From: Methanobacterium sp. PtaU1.Bin097
Lineage (GTDB): Archaea; Methanobacteriota; Methanobacteria; Methanobacteriales; Methanobacteriaceae
DNA length: 28,601 nucleotides
Direction of reading: 5' to 3'
Assembly: GCA_002067325.1 (NCBI GenBank)
Contig: MVQY01000082.1
Span: forward strand, 1 to 28,601
In this document: in pieces, positions 15,967 through 23,273 of the stretch
Numbering within the stretch: the stretch's first letter is position 1
How the letters are laid out: every line of letters starts with the position of its first letter
Notes under the pieces: generated by a model
Databases searched by the model: none
What the model saw: the letters and a program-made list of their open reading frames with translations, nothing else
Told to the model about the DNA's origin: nothing
Position numbers and translations under genes: made by a program

Positions 15967-17001
15967 TTAGCTTTTTGCTTGCGCGTAAATTATCTTCGCC
16001 AGCGTACTTGCCTTGCTGTTGGTGTAACCTTCGTAATATTGGTATCCATGGCTTAGGAGGTATTTATCTGGATTTGCCAGCCCTTTGAATGAGGCTGCAC
16101 TGAAATTGTCGTCATGGGCTCGTTCTAACCAATTTAAACCGGTTATTTTCTTTGCCCCTTCGGTCCAGACGAAGAATACTTTCCTGTTACCTACTATATT
16201 TTTGTACCAGGCACTTCCGGTCTCTTTAATAGTAGCGGCACAGGCTCCTCCCATGATCTGTACAACCAATGCATTGGAAGGTACTTTATTGAATACTGCT
16301 ATGTTGTTGGTTCCAGCGCCCATGTTGTAAGCTTTGAGTCCCAGTTTTTTAAGTTCATTTACCAGGATGTTGATTCTGTTGTTGTCATAGGTTTTACTGT
16401 TTATATTATCTGATAATATGTAAACAGGTCTTAAACTTACTCCTTCTGAACCTGCTGGTGCGGTTGTTTTACTGATGGTGCTCCATGGCTTTACTGAAAC
16501 GTAGTTGGGTAGTCGTTTGTTGGTTTTGTAGAAGTCGAGGACTTTTGAGTAGGAATATATCACGTTTTCGGGTCTCATAGTTCCCAGGGAAGTGGATACG
16601 AAGTTGGGTAATCTTCCGTTGGTGTTTATGAAAGTGTTGATTTTATTTGCAACGGATATGTATTCCTTTTTAGATAAAGTCCCGGTTTTTACTTTTTCCA
16701 CGGGTTTTGGTGCTTTTGCTACAGTTTTCACTGTTACTGCTTTGTTACTGTTTTTATTGATGTTTGTCGTAGTTGTGGTTAACAGTTGCAAGTATTGTGC
16801 TGATGTTACTTGTTTATTTGCTACAGTTACGCTGTTTGGAACTGTTTTTTTAGTTTCAACGTAAGTTTTTACAGTACTTGTAGATTTAACAATGGAGTTT
16901 TTATCTACAGAAGTAGTACTGGCAGCAGAAACGTCGCTTACATTAACAAATAGCATTAATGCTACTAGCGTTATCCCTGCTAGAATTAATTTTCTATTAA
17001 T
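15967..17001 (-). CDS. Secreted pseudomurein-binding protein with unassigned C-terminal domain; apparent non-canonical start
   Basis: The first ATG in frame (16956, 329 residues) lies inside the signal peptide. The frame upstream encodes NRKLILAGITLVALMLFVNV..., which completes a textbook Sec signal ending DVSA. No ATG, GTG or TTG occurs in frame between the stop at 17062-17064 and 16956. GGAGG (17009-17013) sits 7 nt before ATT 17001 and 4 nt before ATA 17004, so I start at ATT (344 residues). The mature protein has one pseudomurein-binding module ('TNGRLPNFVSTSLG', 'LPNYVSVKPWS'). A ~150-residue C-terminal domain follows ('RPVYILSDN...NRINILVNELKKLGL', 'VVQIMGGACAATIKE', 'VFFVWTEGAKKI') that I cannot assign; its alpha/beta pattern suggests a Rossmann-like fold. 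It is attached to the wall outside the membrane. Confidence 0.85.
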   Translation of the reverse strand: MNRKLILAGITLVALMLFVNVSDVSAASTTSVDKNSIVKSTSTVKTYVETKKTVPNSVTVANKQVTSAQYLQLLTTTTTNINKNSNKAVTVKTVAKAPKPVEKVKTGTLSKKEYISVANKINTFINTNGRLPNFVSTSLGTMRPENVIYSYSKVLDFYKTNKRLPNYVSVKPWSTISKTTAPAGSEGVSLRPVYILSDNINSKTYDNNRINILVNELKKLGLKAYNMGAGTNNIAVFNKVPSNALVVQIMGGACAATIKETGSAWYKNIVGNRKVFFVWTEGAKKITGLNWLERAHDDNFSAASFKGLANPDKYLLSHGYQYYEGYTNSKASTLAKIIYAQAKS

Positions 17002-17017
17002 TATACCGCCTCCATGA

Positions 17018-17046
17018 CCAGAAATTAAATTTAGGATTATTTCTGG
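17018..17046 (-). promoter_or_regulatory. Stem-loop in the 5' leader of the wall-binding protein gene
   Basis: On the minus strand CCAGAAAT and ATTTCTGG form a perfect 8-bp stem around a 13-nt loop. It ends 4 nt before the GGAGG of the gene. With the TATA box at 17075-17082 the transcript would start near 17050, so the stem-loop would be the very 5' end of the mRNA. A role in mRNA stability or translation is inference. Confidence 0.5.
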
Positions 17047-17074
17047 ACTTGAACTTACATACTAAAATGATCAC

Positions 17075-17082
17075 TTATAAAG
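17075..17082 (-). promoter_or_regulatory. TATA box of the wall-binding protein gene
   Basis: CTTTATAA(G) on the minus strand. It predicts a transcript start around 17050 and a leader of ~50 nt holding the stem-loop 17018-17046 and the GGAGG site. Confidence 0.55.
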
Positions 17083-17101
17083 TTTGCTATTTTAAACCCA
17101 C

Positions 17102-17128
17102 AAAAAGGAGCTATCATGGCTCTTTTTT
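17102..17128. terminator. Orphan T-tailed hairpin in the 17.0-17.6 kb intergenic region
   Basis: AAAAAGGAGC / GCTCTTTTTT form a 10-bp stem (one G-T pair) with a 7-nt loop and T-runs on both strands, the form of an intrinsic terminator. No annotated gene ends here: the gene on the left starts below it on the minus strand and the gene on the right starts at 17598 on the plus strand. It may end a minus-strand non-coding transcript arising from 17130-17590. Confidence 0.45.
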
Positions 17129-17488
17129 CGATTTAAAGCCCATATCAAGGCTTTTGAAATAACTTAAATTTAAGATCCCTCGCTGGCTGCTTTTTTTAAT
17201 AAATTAACCCTTATTTGGGCTATTTTCATCTAATGTCCGTGATTTAAAACTGTTTGTTTAGAGACTCAATTCTCTAAATAAGAAAAAACCATAACACAAT
17301 CTATTTTTTCATTTTTAGACATCTATCAATTTTTATATTCATATCATAAAGATTTTAACAAGTTTTAAAGTTAAATCGAACGATGCAACATGTAATGCGG
17401 TAAATGTTGTTGAGAATTTTAATTTTTTAATAATGTCGTAGTTGATAATTAATACCAATTAAGTACCACCAAAAATTTAGGTGAATAA

Positions 17489-17495
17489 TTTATAA
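17489..17495 (+). promoter_or_regulatory. TATA box of the small 81-residue protein gene
   Basis: TTTATAAGG after AATAA, predicting a transcript start near 17518 and an ~80-nt leader. The leader includes GAGGTG (17516-17521) and a short frame ATG 17534 to TAA 17563 (MISVEINRF). Confidence 0.45.
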
Positions 17496-17597
17496 GGATC
17501 TTAGTTAAATTATTAGAGGTGAAAAAAACTACGATGATATCGGTGGAAATTAACCGGTTTTAAATTATCAATTTCACTGTAAATTAAAGGAGATAGT

Positions 17598-17843
17598 ATG
17601 GTCCCGGTAATTAACCAGACAATGTATAATAATAGGAAATTAGCCCTTATAAATGACTGGAGACAGGCAACACAGAGTGGAAAATTAGAGGAAATTTATA
17701 CGGTTTATATGGACATCAAACAATTCGTAAACGAAGTAACCATCGACACCACCACTCCTGATGAAACCCGGGAACAGGTCAACAATCTTTTAGAGCTAAT
17801 GGAAGATTACATAGAAGAGAAAAACTACACATTCTGTACTTAA
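17598..17843 (+). CDS. Small acidic hypothetical protein
   Basis: 81 residues. AAAGGAGAT lies 5 nt before ATG 17598, a strong ribosome binding site, and a TATA box lies upstream, so it is very likely expressed. The protein is acidic and helical ('LLELMEDYIEEKNYTFC'), with no signal peptide or membrane segment and no zinc motif (a single Cys near the end). I recognise no family. It stands alone in a 1-kb AT-rich stretch; the following gene begins 147 nt downstream. Its tail and 3' flank belong to an imperfect tandem duplication (see repeat). Confidence 0.7.
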   Translation: MVPVINQTMYNNRKLALINDWRQATQSGKLEEIYTVYMDIKQFVNEVTIDTTTPDETREQVNNLLELMEDYIEEKNYTFCT

Positions 17844-17904
17844 ATATTTGTTTACAATCAGTACTAGTCTAAATTCTGTACTAATCTAAATATTTTACAA
17901 TACT
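17832..17904. repeat. Imperfect ~43-bp tandem duplication at the 3' end of the small protein gene
   Basis: TTCTGTACT-TAAATATTTGTTTACAAT (from 17832) and TTCTGTACTAATCTAAATATTTTACAAT (from 17875) are clearly related, with a third partial copy (CAGTACTAGTCTAAAT) between them. The first copy contains the stop codon region of the small gene. Confidence 0.6.
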
Positions 17905-17954
17905 AAAATCATTAACTAGTTGTGTTAAATTATTTTACAGGTAAGTCCCTGAAT

Positions 17955-17963
17955 TTTTTAAAA
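17955..17963 (+). promoter_or_regulatory. TATA box of the tRNA-binding protein gene
   Basis: TTTTTAAAA, centred 32 nt before ATG 17991. It predicts a leader of only a few nucleotides, in keeping with the missing ribosome binding site. Confidence 0.45.
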
Positions 17964-17990
17964 GGTTAACTCCAGGTTTAGCGAGAAAGT

Positions 17991-18713
17991 ATGTGGGATA
18001 GCAGTAAAGACTACCGGTTGCTGGTGGCTCAAAAATCGGTGGAACTCTTTTTAAGGACGGTGGAAGGTGCCAATTTAAGGGGCAAATGGAATAAGAAGAA
18101 AGCCCTTAAGAGCGCCCGGGACATGGTCCCGGAGATACAGTCCCTCTATTACAGTTATCTCGATCCAGTGGAAATCTCAAAAACTCCCCAAATAAGCAGC
18201 CTGGAAGATGGTGCTCTGGAGATAGTAGATGCTCTAGGTGGGGAAGACTGGCACCACCAGTTCCTGGAACTGGCCGCCCGGGGAGAGAAAGATAAGTTAA
18301 CAGAATCTGTGGCCAAGATAAAGTTCTTCCTAAACACCATATCCGGCCTTAAAAGGAGACTGCAGCTGGGAGAGATAAACGACCCAGTCATTGCCATCGA
18401 CATAGTAACCGGTTTAGTATCCAGTGCAGGCAAACACCCCCAGTCAGATAAACTACTCATATGCAACGTGAACCTGGGAGAAAGGGCGGTAACCGTGGTG
18501 ACCAATGATTTAACAGTTAAAGATGGTAACCACGTTGCAGTGGCCTTGCTTCCTCCGGCAGTCTTTCAGGGAGTGACCAGTGAGGGGATGTTTTTAGGTG
18601 CAGGTGAGGGCATCCTAAAGGATGTGAAGGGCGGACTCGGTGACATACCCCATGGCATACCACTGGAAGCTTTAAATGAAACCAGGAATTTTACAGAAAC
18701 ATTCCTGAAATGA
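17991..18713 (+). CDS. tRNA-binding-domain protein (Trbp111/EMAP-II type OB fold)
   Basis: 240 residues. Residues ~133-232 form the tRNA-binding OB fold ('IDIVTGLVSSAGKHPQSDKLLICNVNLG', 'VTNDLTVKDGNHVAVALLPPAVFQGVTSEGMFLGAGEGIL') seen in the MetRS C-terminus, PheRS beta and Trbp111. The helical N-terminal ~130 residues are unassigned and may dimerise or bind a synthetase partner. It is cytoplasmic. TTTTTAAAA at 17955-17963 would place the transcript start only ~5 nt before ATG 17991, and no clear ribosome binding site is present (GCGAGAAAGT), so a near-leaderless mRNA is likely. Confidence 0.85.
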   Translation: MWDSSKDYRLLVAQKSVELFLRTVEGANLRGKWNKKKALKSARDMVPEIQSLYYSYLDPVEISKTPQISSLEDGALEIVDALGGEDWHHQFLELAARGEKDKLTESVAKIKFFLNTISGLKRRLQLGEINDPVIAIDIVTGLVSSAGKHPQSDKLLICNVNLGERAVTVVTNDLTVKDGNHVAVALLPPAVFQGVTSEGMFLGAGEGILKDVKGGLGDIPHGIPLEALNETRNFTETFLK

Positions 18714-18779
18714 ATTTCAAGGGATTGTATTTTAAAAAATAGCTAAAATTTTTTTACAACTAGAAATTAACTAAATCAT

Positions 18780-20180
18780 CTAAAAAATAACCAACTTCAC
18801 ACGGGTCATATCTTCCACAGCGTATTTAACCCCTTCCTTTCCAAGTCCGCTCATCTTAAACCCGCCGAAGGGCATGTTATCCGTACGGAAGGTGGATTTA
18901 TTTATGAGAACCGTTCCAGCTTCGATGATTTTCACCGCATTCTTAACATTTTCTATACTACTGGTAAATACACCGGCCTGTAAACCGTACCGGGTATCGT
19001 TAGCCACACTGAAAGCTTCACGGGCATCATCAACCCGTATTATAGGTGCTACCGGTCCGAAGGTTTCATCCCTAACCATCTCCATATCCGGGTTAACCCT
19101 GTCTAAAACAGTGGGTGCATAAAACGCACCATCTCGCTTACCCCCACAGAGGAGTTCAGCACCATCACCCAAAGCATCGTTCACCACTTTTTCCACATGT
19201 AAAGCTGCATTAACATCGATCAAGGGCCCGATATCAGTTTTATCATCTAATGGATCGCCCATACGTAGTTTCCTGGTTGAACCCACCAGTTTTTCTATAA
19301 ACTCATCGGCCACATTGTTATCCAGGATTATCCTTTTAACGGCTATGCAGACCTGTCCGGCGATGGAGTAGGCACCCTTAACTGCAGCGTTAACAGCGTC
19401 ATCAATATCTGCATCTTCCAACACTATTAGTGGATCGTTTCCCCCTAATTCAAGGGTTAGCTTCTTCATGGATGCCTTTTCTGCTATGGAGAGTCCGGTG
19501 GCCACACTCCCCGTGAAAGATACCTTATCCACCAGGTTGCTTTTGACCATTTCATCTCCAATCAACTCCCCTTTTCCTGTTAAACAGTTAACCGCCCCGT
19601 CTGGCAGGTGAGAGTCCATCAATTCCGCCAGTTTCATAGCGGTGAGGGGTGCTTGGGAGGATGGTTTGAAGACCACCGTATTTTTAGCGGCTATTGCCGG
19701 GGCTATCTTATGGAGTGCCAGATTCACCGGGTAGTTGAAGGGGGTGATGGCGCTAACCACACCTACCGGTATCCTGATGGTGAAGCCGATGGCATCTTCA
19801 CCGGAAAGACCGGCATCTACAGGTACCGTCTCCCCGTAGATTCTTTTGGATTCCTCCGCTGATAGGAGTATAGTATCCAAGGATCTGGTCATCTCTACTT
19901 TTGAATCCCGAATTGGTTTTCCAGTCTCCAGGGTCATCAACCGGGCGAATTCATCCAGTTTCCCGGATAGTTCCTGGTGGACGTCAAAGAGGAGCTGGGA
20001 TATTCTGCGGGATGAGAGGGACTCCATCACCTTTTTGGCATCGTAAGCTGCTAATATGGCTCTTTTTGTATCTTGAAGGCTTCCCAGTGGTACGGTGTCG
20101 ATAATGGAGTTATCATAGGGGTTTGTAACGTTTAACTTCTTTTCCTTATCCTCTAAACTTCCGCCTATAAGCATCTTCAT
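18780..20180 (-). CDS. cofA: Lactaldehyde dehydrogenase (F420 biosynthesis), aldehyde dehydrogenase superfamily
   Basis: 466 residues. The active site is complete: Asn149 (TPFNYP), Lys172 (VFKPSS), Glu244 (TLELGGNDP), Cys278 (GQVCIAVKRI). The sequence resembles methanogen CofA (MJ1411), which oxidises lactaldehyde to lactate for the 2-phospholactate part of coenzyme F420; NADP-dependent glyceraldehyde-3-phosphate dehydrogenase is the main alternative name for such archaeal enzymes. It is cytoplasmic. The ATG 20180 follows AGAGGGGC, and an in-frame ATG two codons later (20174) is also possible. It is preceded on the same strand by the pilin gene, separated by 97 nt with a T-tract. Confidence 0.85.
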   Translation of the reverse strand: MKMLIGGSLEDKEKKLNVTNPYDNSIIDTVPLGSLQDTKRAILAAYDAKKVMESLSSRRISQLLFDVHQELSGKLDEFARLMTLETGKPIRDSKVEMTRSLDTILLSAEESKRIYGETVPVDAGLSGEDAIGFTIRIPVGVVSAITPFNYPVNLALHKIAPAIAAKNTVVFKPSSQAPLTAMKLAELMDSHLPDGAVNCLTGKGELIGDEMVKSNLVDKVSFTGSVATGLSIAEKASMKKLTLELGGNDPLIVLEDADIDDAVNAAVKGAYSIAGQVCIAVKRIILDNNVADEFIEKLVGSTRKLRMGDPLDDKTDIGPLIDVNAALHVEKVVNDALGDGAELLCGGKRDGAFYAPTVLDRVNPDMEMVRDETFGPVAPIIRVDDAREAFSVANDTRYGLQAGVFTSSIENVKNAVKIIEAGTVLINKSTFRTDNMPFGGFKMSGLGKEGVKYAVEDMTRVKLVIF

Positions 20181-20277
20181 GGGAGTGCCCCTCTATTATC
20201 CTATTTAAAATTAAACCCTACATACTCATTTATAAAATTAAATTATTTAAAAAAAAGAGGATCAAAAGGGTGTAAAT

Positions 20278-20472
20278 CTACGCGAATAGATCTTTTAAAC
20301 CTTGTATGGCGTTGGTTGTCTCGTTCAGCTGACTACCGTTTATTCCACTTCCCAGGCCATTTAAATAGTTCTTGTAGGCTATTAAAGCTACAATAGCAAC
20401 GACTATGATGCCCCCAAACAGTAAAATTAGTTCCGCTGAACCCTGTCCGCTTTCTTCTACGAGCATTTTCAT
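20278..20472 (-). CDS. Class III signal peptide (type IV-like) pilin
   Basis: 64 residues. It has a short basic/acidic leader then G9-QGSAELILLFGGIIVVAIVALIAY, the Q-x-S-x-E-L start and hydrophobic helix of methanogen pilins cut by the EppA prepilin peptidase before Gln10. The mature protein is ~55 residues with a hydrophilic tail (NGSQLNETTNAIQ). TAGGAGAAT precedes the ATG. It is 12 nt downstream of the TadC-like gene on the same strand, so the two form an operon. A pilus or secretion-fibre subunit is expected; no ATPase or peptidase gene is in the window. Confidence 0.88.
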   Translation of the reverse strand: MKMLVEESGQGSAELILLFGGIIVVAIVALIAYKNYLNGLGSGINGSQLNETTNAIQGLKDLFA

Positions 20473-20484
20473 TTTTCTATTCTC

Positions 20485-21417
20485 CTAAAATCCAAATAAC
20501 ATTGGTGCTAAAGATTGTATAACATAAAATATTCCAAAAGCTGCCGGAGCTAAGAGAATGGCGTATTTTATACCTTTTCTTGCACTGCCGTACATGACTA
20601 TGCCAATTAGAAGACCGGCTATTATGGAGTGGATTATGATATATCCACTGGCTGCTGTTACAGCTGAATCAAATAAGGGGTTGGGGTTTCCCAATTTTCC
20701 GATAAATGTAGAATAACTCATGATCATGCCTAAAGCGAAGGGCGCGGCAACTATGGCTGCGATGATCAGGAACATAACCGACATCATCACGTTAGCTTTT
20801 CTCTCCCGTTTTAAAGCTAATACTGCCCTTAAATCCTCAGCAACAGTTTCAATAACGTCTGATAGGCTTCCACCCACCCTTCTACCTTCCAGTATCATTT
20901 TAAAGGTTCTATCAAGGTTTTTTGATTTTAAACGTTCACTCATGGATAACAATGCATCTTCAAAGGTGCTTCCTATCTTGATTTCAATTACTGCCCTCTT
21001 AAGTTCGTCGATTAAAGGACCCCTACCATGTTTGGAGATGTCTTCCATGGCAGTTTCGATACCCACACCCGATCTAAGAAGTGAGGATATCTGTCTTAAA
21101 AAGTCAGGAGTACTCTGTTCTATGCTATCCACCCGCCTTTCCATCATGAAGAATAACCAGATAAAGATACCTGCCCCGGGAAGGATAAATCCGATTATCC
21201 CGCCGAGTATGGGGGTAATACCAATTAATGAAAATAAGAAAAAGACGATCACGCCGAGTATTATACCTCCCAGTATAACCAGAGTTAATAATTCTGATGC
21301 CTTAACATACATACCGGCCCGTACCAGGTTTTCCTGTAAACTAACCAGATATCGGTCGGGTATTATACTATCCACGGTTCTTGACAGGGGCGATAATGCT
21401 GAGGGTATAATGGCCAT
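20485..21417 (-). CDS. Type II/IV secretion F-family platform protein (TadC/PilC-like)
   Basis: 310 residues, integral membrane. There is a hydrophobic pair at ~45-95 and another at ~215-235, 255-275 and 285-305. Between them is a cytoplasmic GspF domain ('STPDFLRQISSLLRSGVGIETAMEDI', 'ERLKSKNLDRTFKMILEGRRVGGSLSDVIETVAEDLRAVL'). This family forms the inner-membrane platform that works with a PilT/TadA ATPase to assemble pili. AGGTGAAAGG precedes ATG 21417. The pilin gene follows after 12 nt. The partner ATPase is not in the window. Confidence 0.9.
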   Translation of the reverse strand: MAIIPSALSPLSRTVDSIIPDRYLVSLQENLVRAGMYVKASELLTLVILGGIILGVIVFFLFSLIGITPILGGIIGFILPGAGIFIWLFFMMERRVDSIEQSTPDFLRQISSLLRSGVGIETAMEDISKHGRGPLIDELKRAVIEIKIGSTFEDALLSMSERLKSKNLDRTFKMILEGRRVGGSLSDVIETVAEDLRAVLALKRERKANVMMSVMFLIIAAIVAAPFALGMIMSYSTFIGKLGNPNPLFDSAVTAASGYIIIHSIIAGLLIGIVMYGSARKGIKYAILLAPAAFGIFYVIQSLAPMLFGF

Positions 21418-21543
21418 CCTTTCACCTAAATGATAACTCTTACCTTCACATATATTAATACTTTCCCTTGTTTCATTGTTCTATATGCAAATAAAAGTCA
21501 ATTTTTTTGTTAAAGTTAAAAGGTTCATTTTTTACAACAAATT

Positions 21544-22533
21544 TTAGTTGATGGATTTTTTAATACTACTTAGAACCTGGGCCCTGTTTCCCACCAGGAC
21601 ATCATCCTCTATTCTCACCCCGAACTGGCCTTTGATATAAATTCCTGGCTCCACGGTGATTACCATTCCCTTCTCTAACTTAAACTCACCTTTTTTAGAT
21701 AAAGTCGGATTTTCATGTACCTCCAGCCCCAGGCCATGCCCGGTTGAATGTATAAAATTATCCCCATAACCATATTCTTCTATCACCCTGCGGGCCACTT
21801 TATCCACATAGGATGCTTTAATACCTGGTTTTATAACTTTAATGGCTTCCTGTTGTGCTTCCAGTACGATGTTAAATATTTCCATCTCTTTTTCACCCTT
21901 AACTAAAGTCCGGGTTAGATCACTACAGTAGTTGTTGTAAACCGCCCCCCAATCAATAACCAGGGGAGATTCCAACTTACTCGTGGAAATGGTGGCATGA
22001 GGTAGGCTGGACCTCTCTCCAGAGGCGACTATGGTATCAAAGGCGGGTTTAGTGGATCCGTTGGATTTCATGTTGTATTCCAGCTGGGCTGCCACTTCAC
22101 TTTCTGTTCCCTGAAATTCTAAATCCAGGAGGGATTTCTCCGCAATATCAATGGCCCTCCCAATATTCTCTATCTCATCAGGTGATTTGATGATTCTCGC
22201 TGACTCTACGATTTCTGTTATCTTAAGTTCACATCCATCTTTGAATTTTTTATAGAGGGATACCGGCATGGACTTTTCAATCCCCACCCGGCCCTTCAGA
22301 TGGTCCTTTATTTTATCTATAGATTCAAATTCACCCAGAGGAATCTTAGAATTCATGGAGGCATCCTCCATATCCATCTTGGTGGTGTAGAGAGTGGCTT
22401 CATCGGTTACAATTACAACAGATGCACTGGAAGGCCTATACCCTGCCAGGTAGGTTATGTTTTCCGGTTTTAAGATTAAAAGGGAATCTACTTCTGCAGC
22501 ATCCATACTGTCCAATATTTTCTTTAGATCCAT
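21544..22533 (-). CDS. Xaa-Pro aminopeptidase/dipeptidase (peptidase M24)
   Basis: 329 residues: a creatinase-like N-terminal domain (~1-115) and a pita-bread catalytic domain. All five metal ligands are in place: Asp194 (VIDWGAV), Asp205 (CSDLTRT), His266 (STGHGLGLEVHE), Glu295 (VEPGIY), Glu309 (VRIEDD). It cleaves X-Pro bonds in peptides in the cytoplasm. The protein is slightly shorter than PepQ (~350). The start 22533 gives MDLKKILDSM. The gene precedes no obvious operon partner; pilin/TadC lie 126 nt downstream on the same strand. Confidence 0.93.
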   Translation of the reverse strand: MDLKKILDSMDAAEVDSLLILKPENITYLAGYRPSSASVVIVTDEATLYTTKMDMEDASMNSKIPLGEFESIDKIKDHLKGRVGIEKSMPVSLYKKFKDGCELKITEIVESARIIKSPDEIENIGRAIDIAEKSLLDLEFQGTESEVAAQLEYNMKSNGSTKPAFDTIVASGERSSLPHATISTSKLESPLVIDWGAVYNNYCSDLTRTLVKGEKEMEIFNIVLEAQQEAIKVIKPGIKASYVDKVARRVIEEYGYGDNFIHSTGHGLGLEVHENPTLSKKGEFKLEKGMVITVEPGIYIKGQFGVRIEDDVLVGNRAQVLSSIKKSIN

Positions 22534-22619
22534 GTTATCCAGTTCATCATTTTCTTCTCAAAGTTCATTATGGTTTTTCTTAACTAATTTAGAGAGTCTT
22601 CTATAATTTAGAGAGTCTT

Positions 22620-23072
22620 CTATAAATTCTCCCGAATGGCCGATATTATCTTCAGCATGATTTCTTCAGGGACTTTATAAGGTGTGGTTTTAGGGACGTA
22701 GCCGAAATCAGGGTCTTCAAATTCCAAACCACCGAATTGCACTTTTTCCTGGTAGCGTGGGTGGAAATGCCAGTGGATCTCTGGATTGGGGTCTCCATCT
22801 CGGAAGGCCTTATTTTTAAAGCAACTCCAGTTGAAGAGGGTTGGATTGAATGTCTCTTTTAAACTGTGCTCCAGTTTCTGCAGGATACCTATAAAATCTT
22901 CCCATTCTTCATCCTCAAGTTCAGACAGGTCCTGGCACTGCCTTTTAAGGGCTACCACACAGGTTCCCAGGTACCTCTGGCTGGGAGCCAGGAAGATCAT
23001 CCAGTAAGGAGTTTCCTTTATGAGTTTCCCGTATCCACCGTCTATCTGACAGTACTCACAACTTTTGGCCAT
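22620..23072 (-). CDS. HIT family protein
   Basis: 150 residues from ATG 23072 (MAKSCEYC); ATG 23084 (MGFT) is also in frame, but the purine run GGGGATGGG then falls on the start itself, so I prefer 23072. Features: an N-terminal Cys-x2-Cys (CEYC) of a possible zinc site, a hydrophobic core 'YLGTCVVALKRQCQDLSELEDEEW', and the C-terminal 'HWHFHPRY', which fits the HIT histidine triad HxHxH, here ending in Pro-Arg instead of x-x. The family binds and hydrolyses nucleotides (AMP-linked or ApnA substrates). It is cytoplasmic. The specific substrate is unknown. Confidence 0.85.
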   Translation of the reverse strand: MAKSCEYCQIDGGYGKLIKETPYWMIFLAPSQRYLGTCVVALKRQCQDLSELEDEEWEDFIGILQKLEHSLKETFNPTLFNWSCFKNKAFRDGDPNPEIHWHFHPRYQEKVQFGGLEFEDPDFGYVPKTTPYKVPEEIMLKIISAIRENL

Positions 23073-23244
23073 GGTAAATCCCATCCCCTGAAAAAATTAA
23101 AGGTCATCTATATTATCATTCGATCATCTATTGATTGTCCTTCAGTGATAATAAATGTACCCATTGATATAAACTGGCAATTTAAAGGGTTATCATGAGT
23201 TTTGGACGGGTTATATCCGATAAAAATCAGTATCTGAAAACATA

Positions 23245-23252
23245 TTTATATA
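23245..23252 (+). promoter_or_regulatory. TATA box of a leaderless M50 protease gene
   Basis: TTTATATA(AG) centred 26 nt before ATG 23274. Transcription would begin at or next to the start codon. No ribosome binding site is present before the ATG (TCTTAAATAAT), so the mRNA is probably leaderless. Confidence 0.6.
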
Positions 23253-23273
23253 AGATTTCCTGTCTTAAATAAT

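Larger units (their letters stand above)
17002..17597. other. 596-base intergenic region between divergent genes
   Basis: Very AT-rich. From left to right it holds the ribosome binding site, leader stem-loop and TATA box of the leftward gene, the orphan T-tailed hairpin (17102-17128), and about 360 bases in which I find no recognisable RNA or conserved frame. It then holds a TATA box (17489-17495) with a possible nine-codon leader reading frame for the small rightward gene. Apart from these it looks empty, but its length is unusual for this window. Confidence 0.5.

Noticed and set aside
17040..17060. GTTCAAGTCC on the minus strand, resembling a tRNA T-loop
   Set aside because: The flanks do not pair into a T-stem, and no anticodon arm or acceptor stem is present; it lies in the 5' leader of the wall-binding protein gene.
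20720..21433. 237-codon open frame on the plus strand
   Set aside because: It is the antisense shadow of the TadC-like gene; the minus-strand protein has clear family motifs, and the plus frame has no ribosome binding site or recognisable domain.
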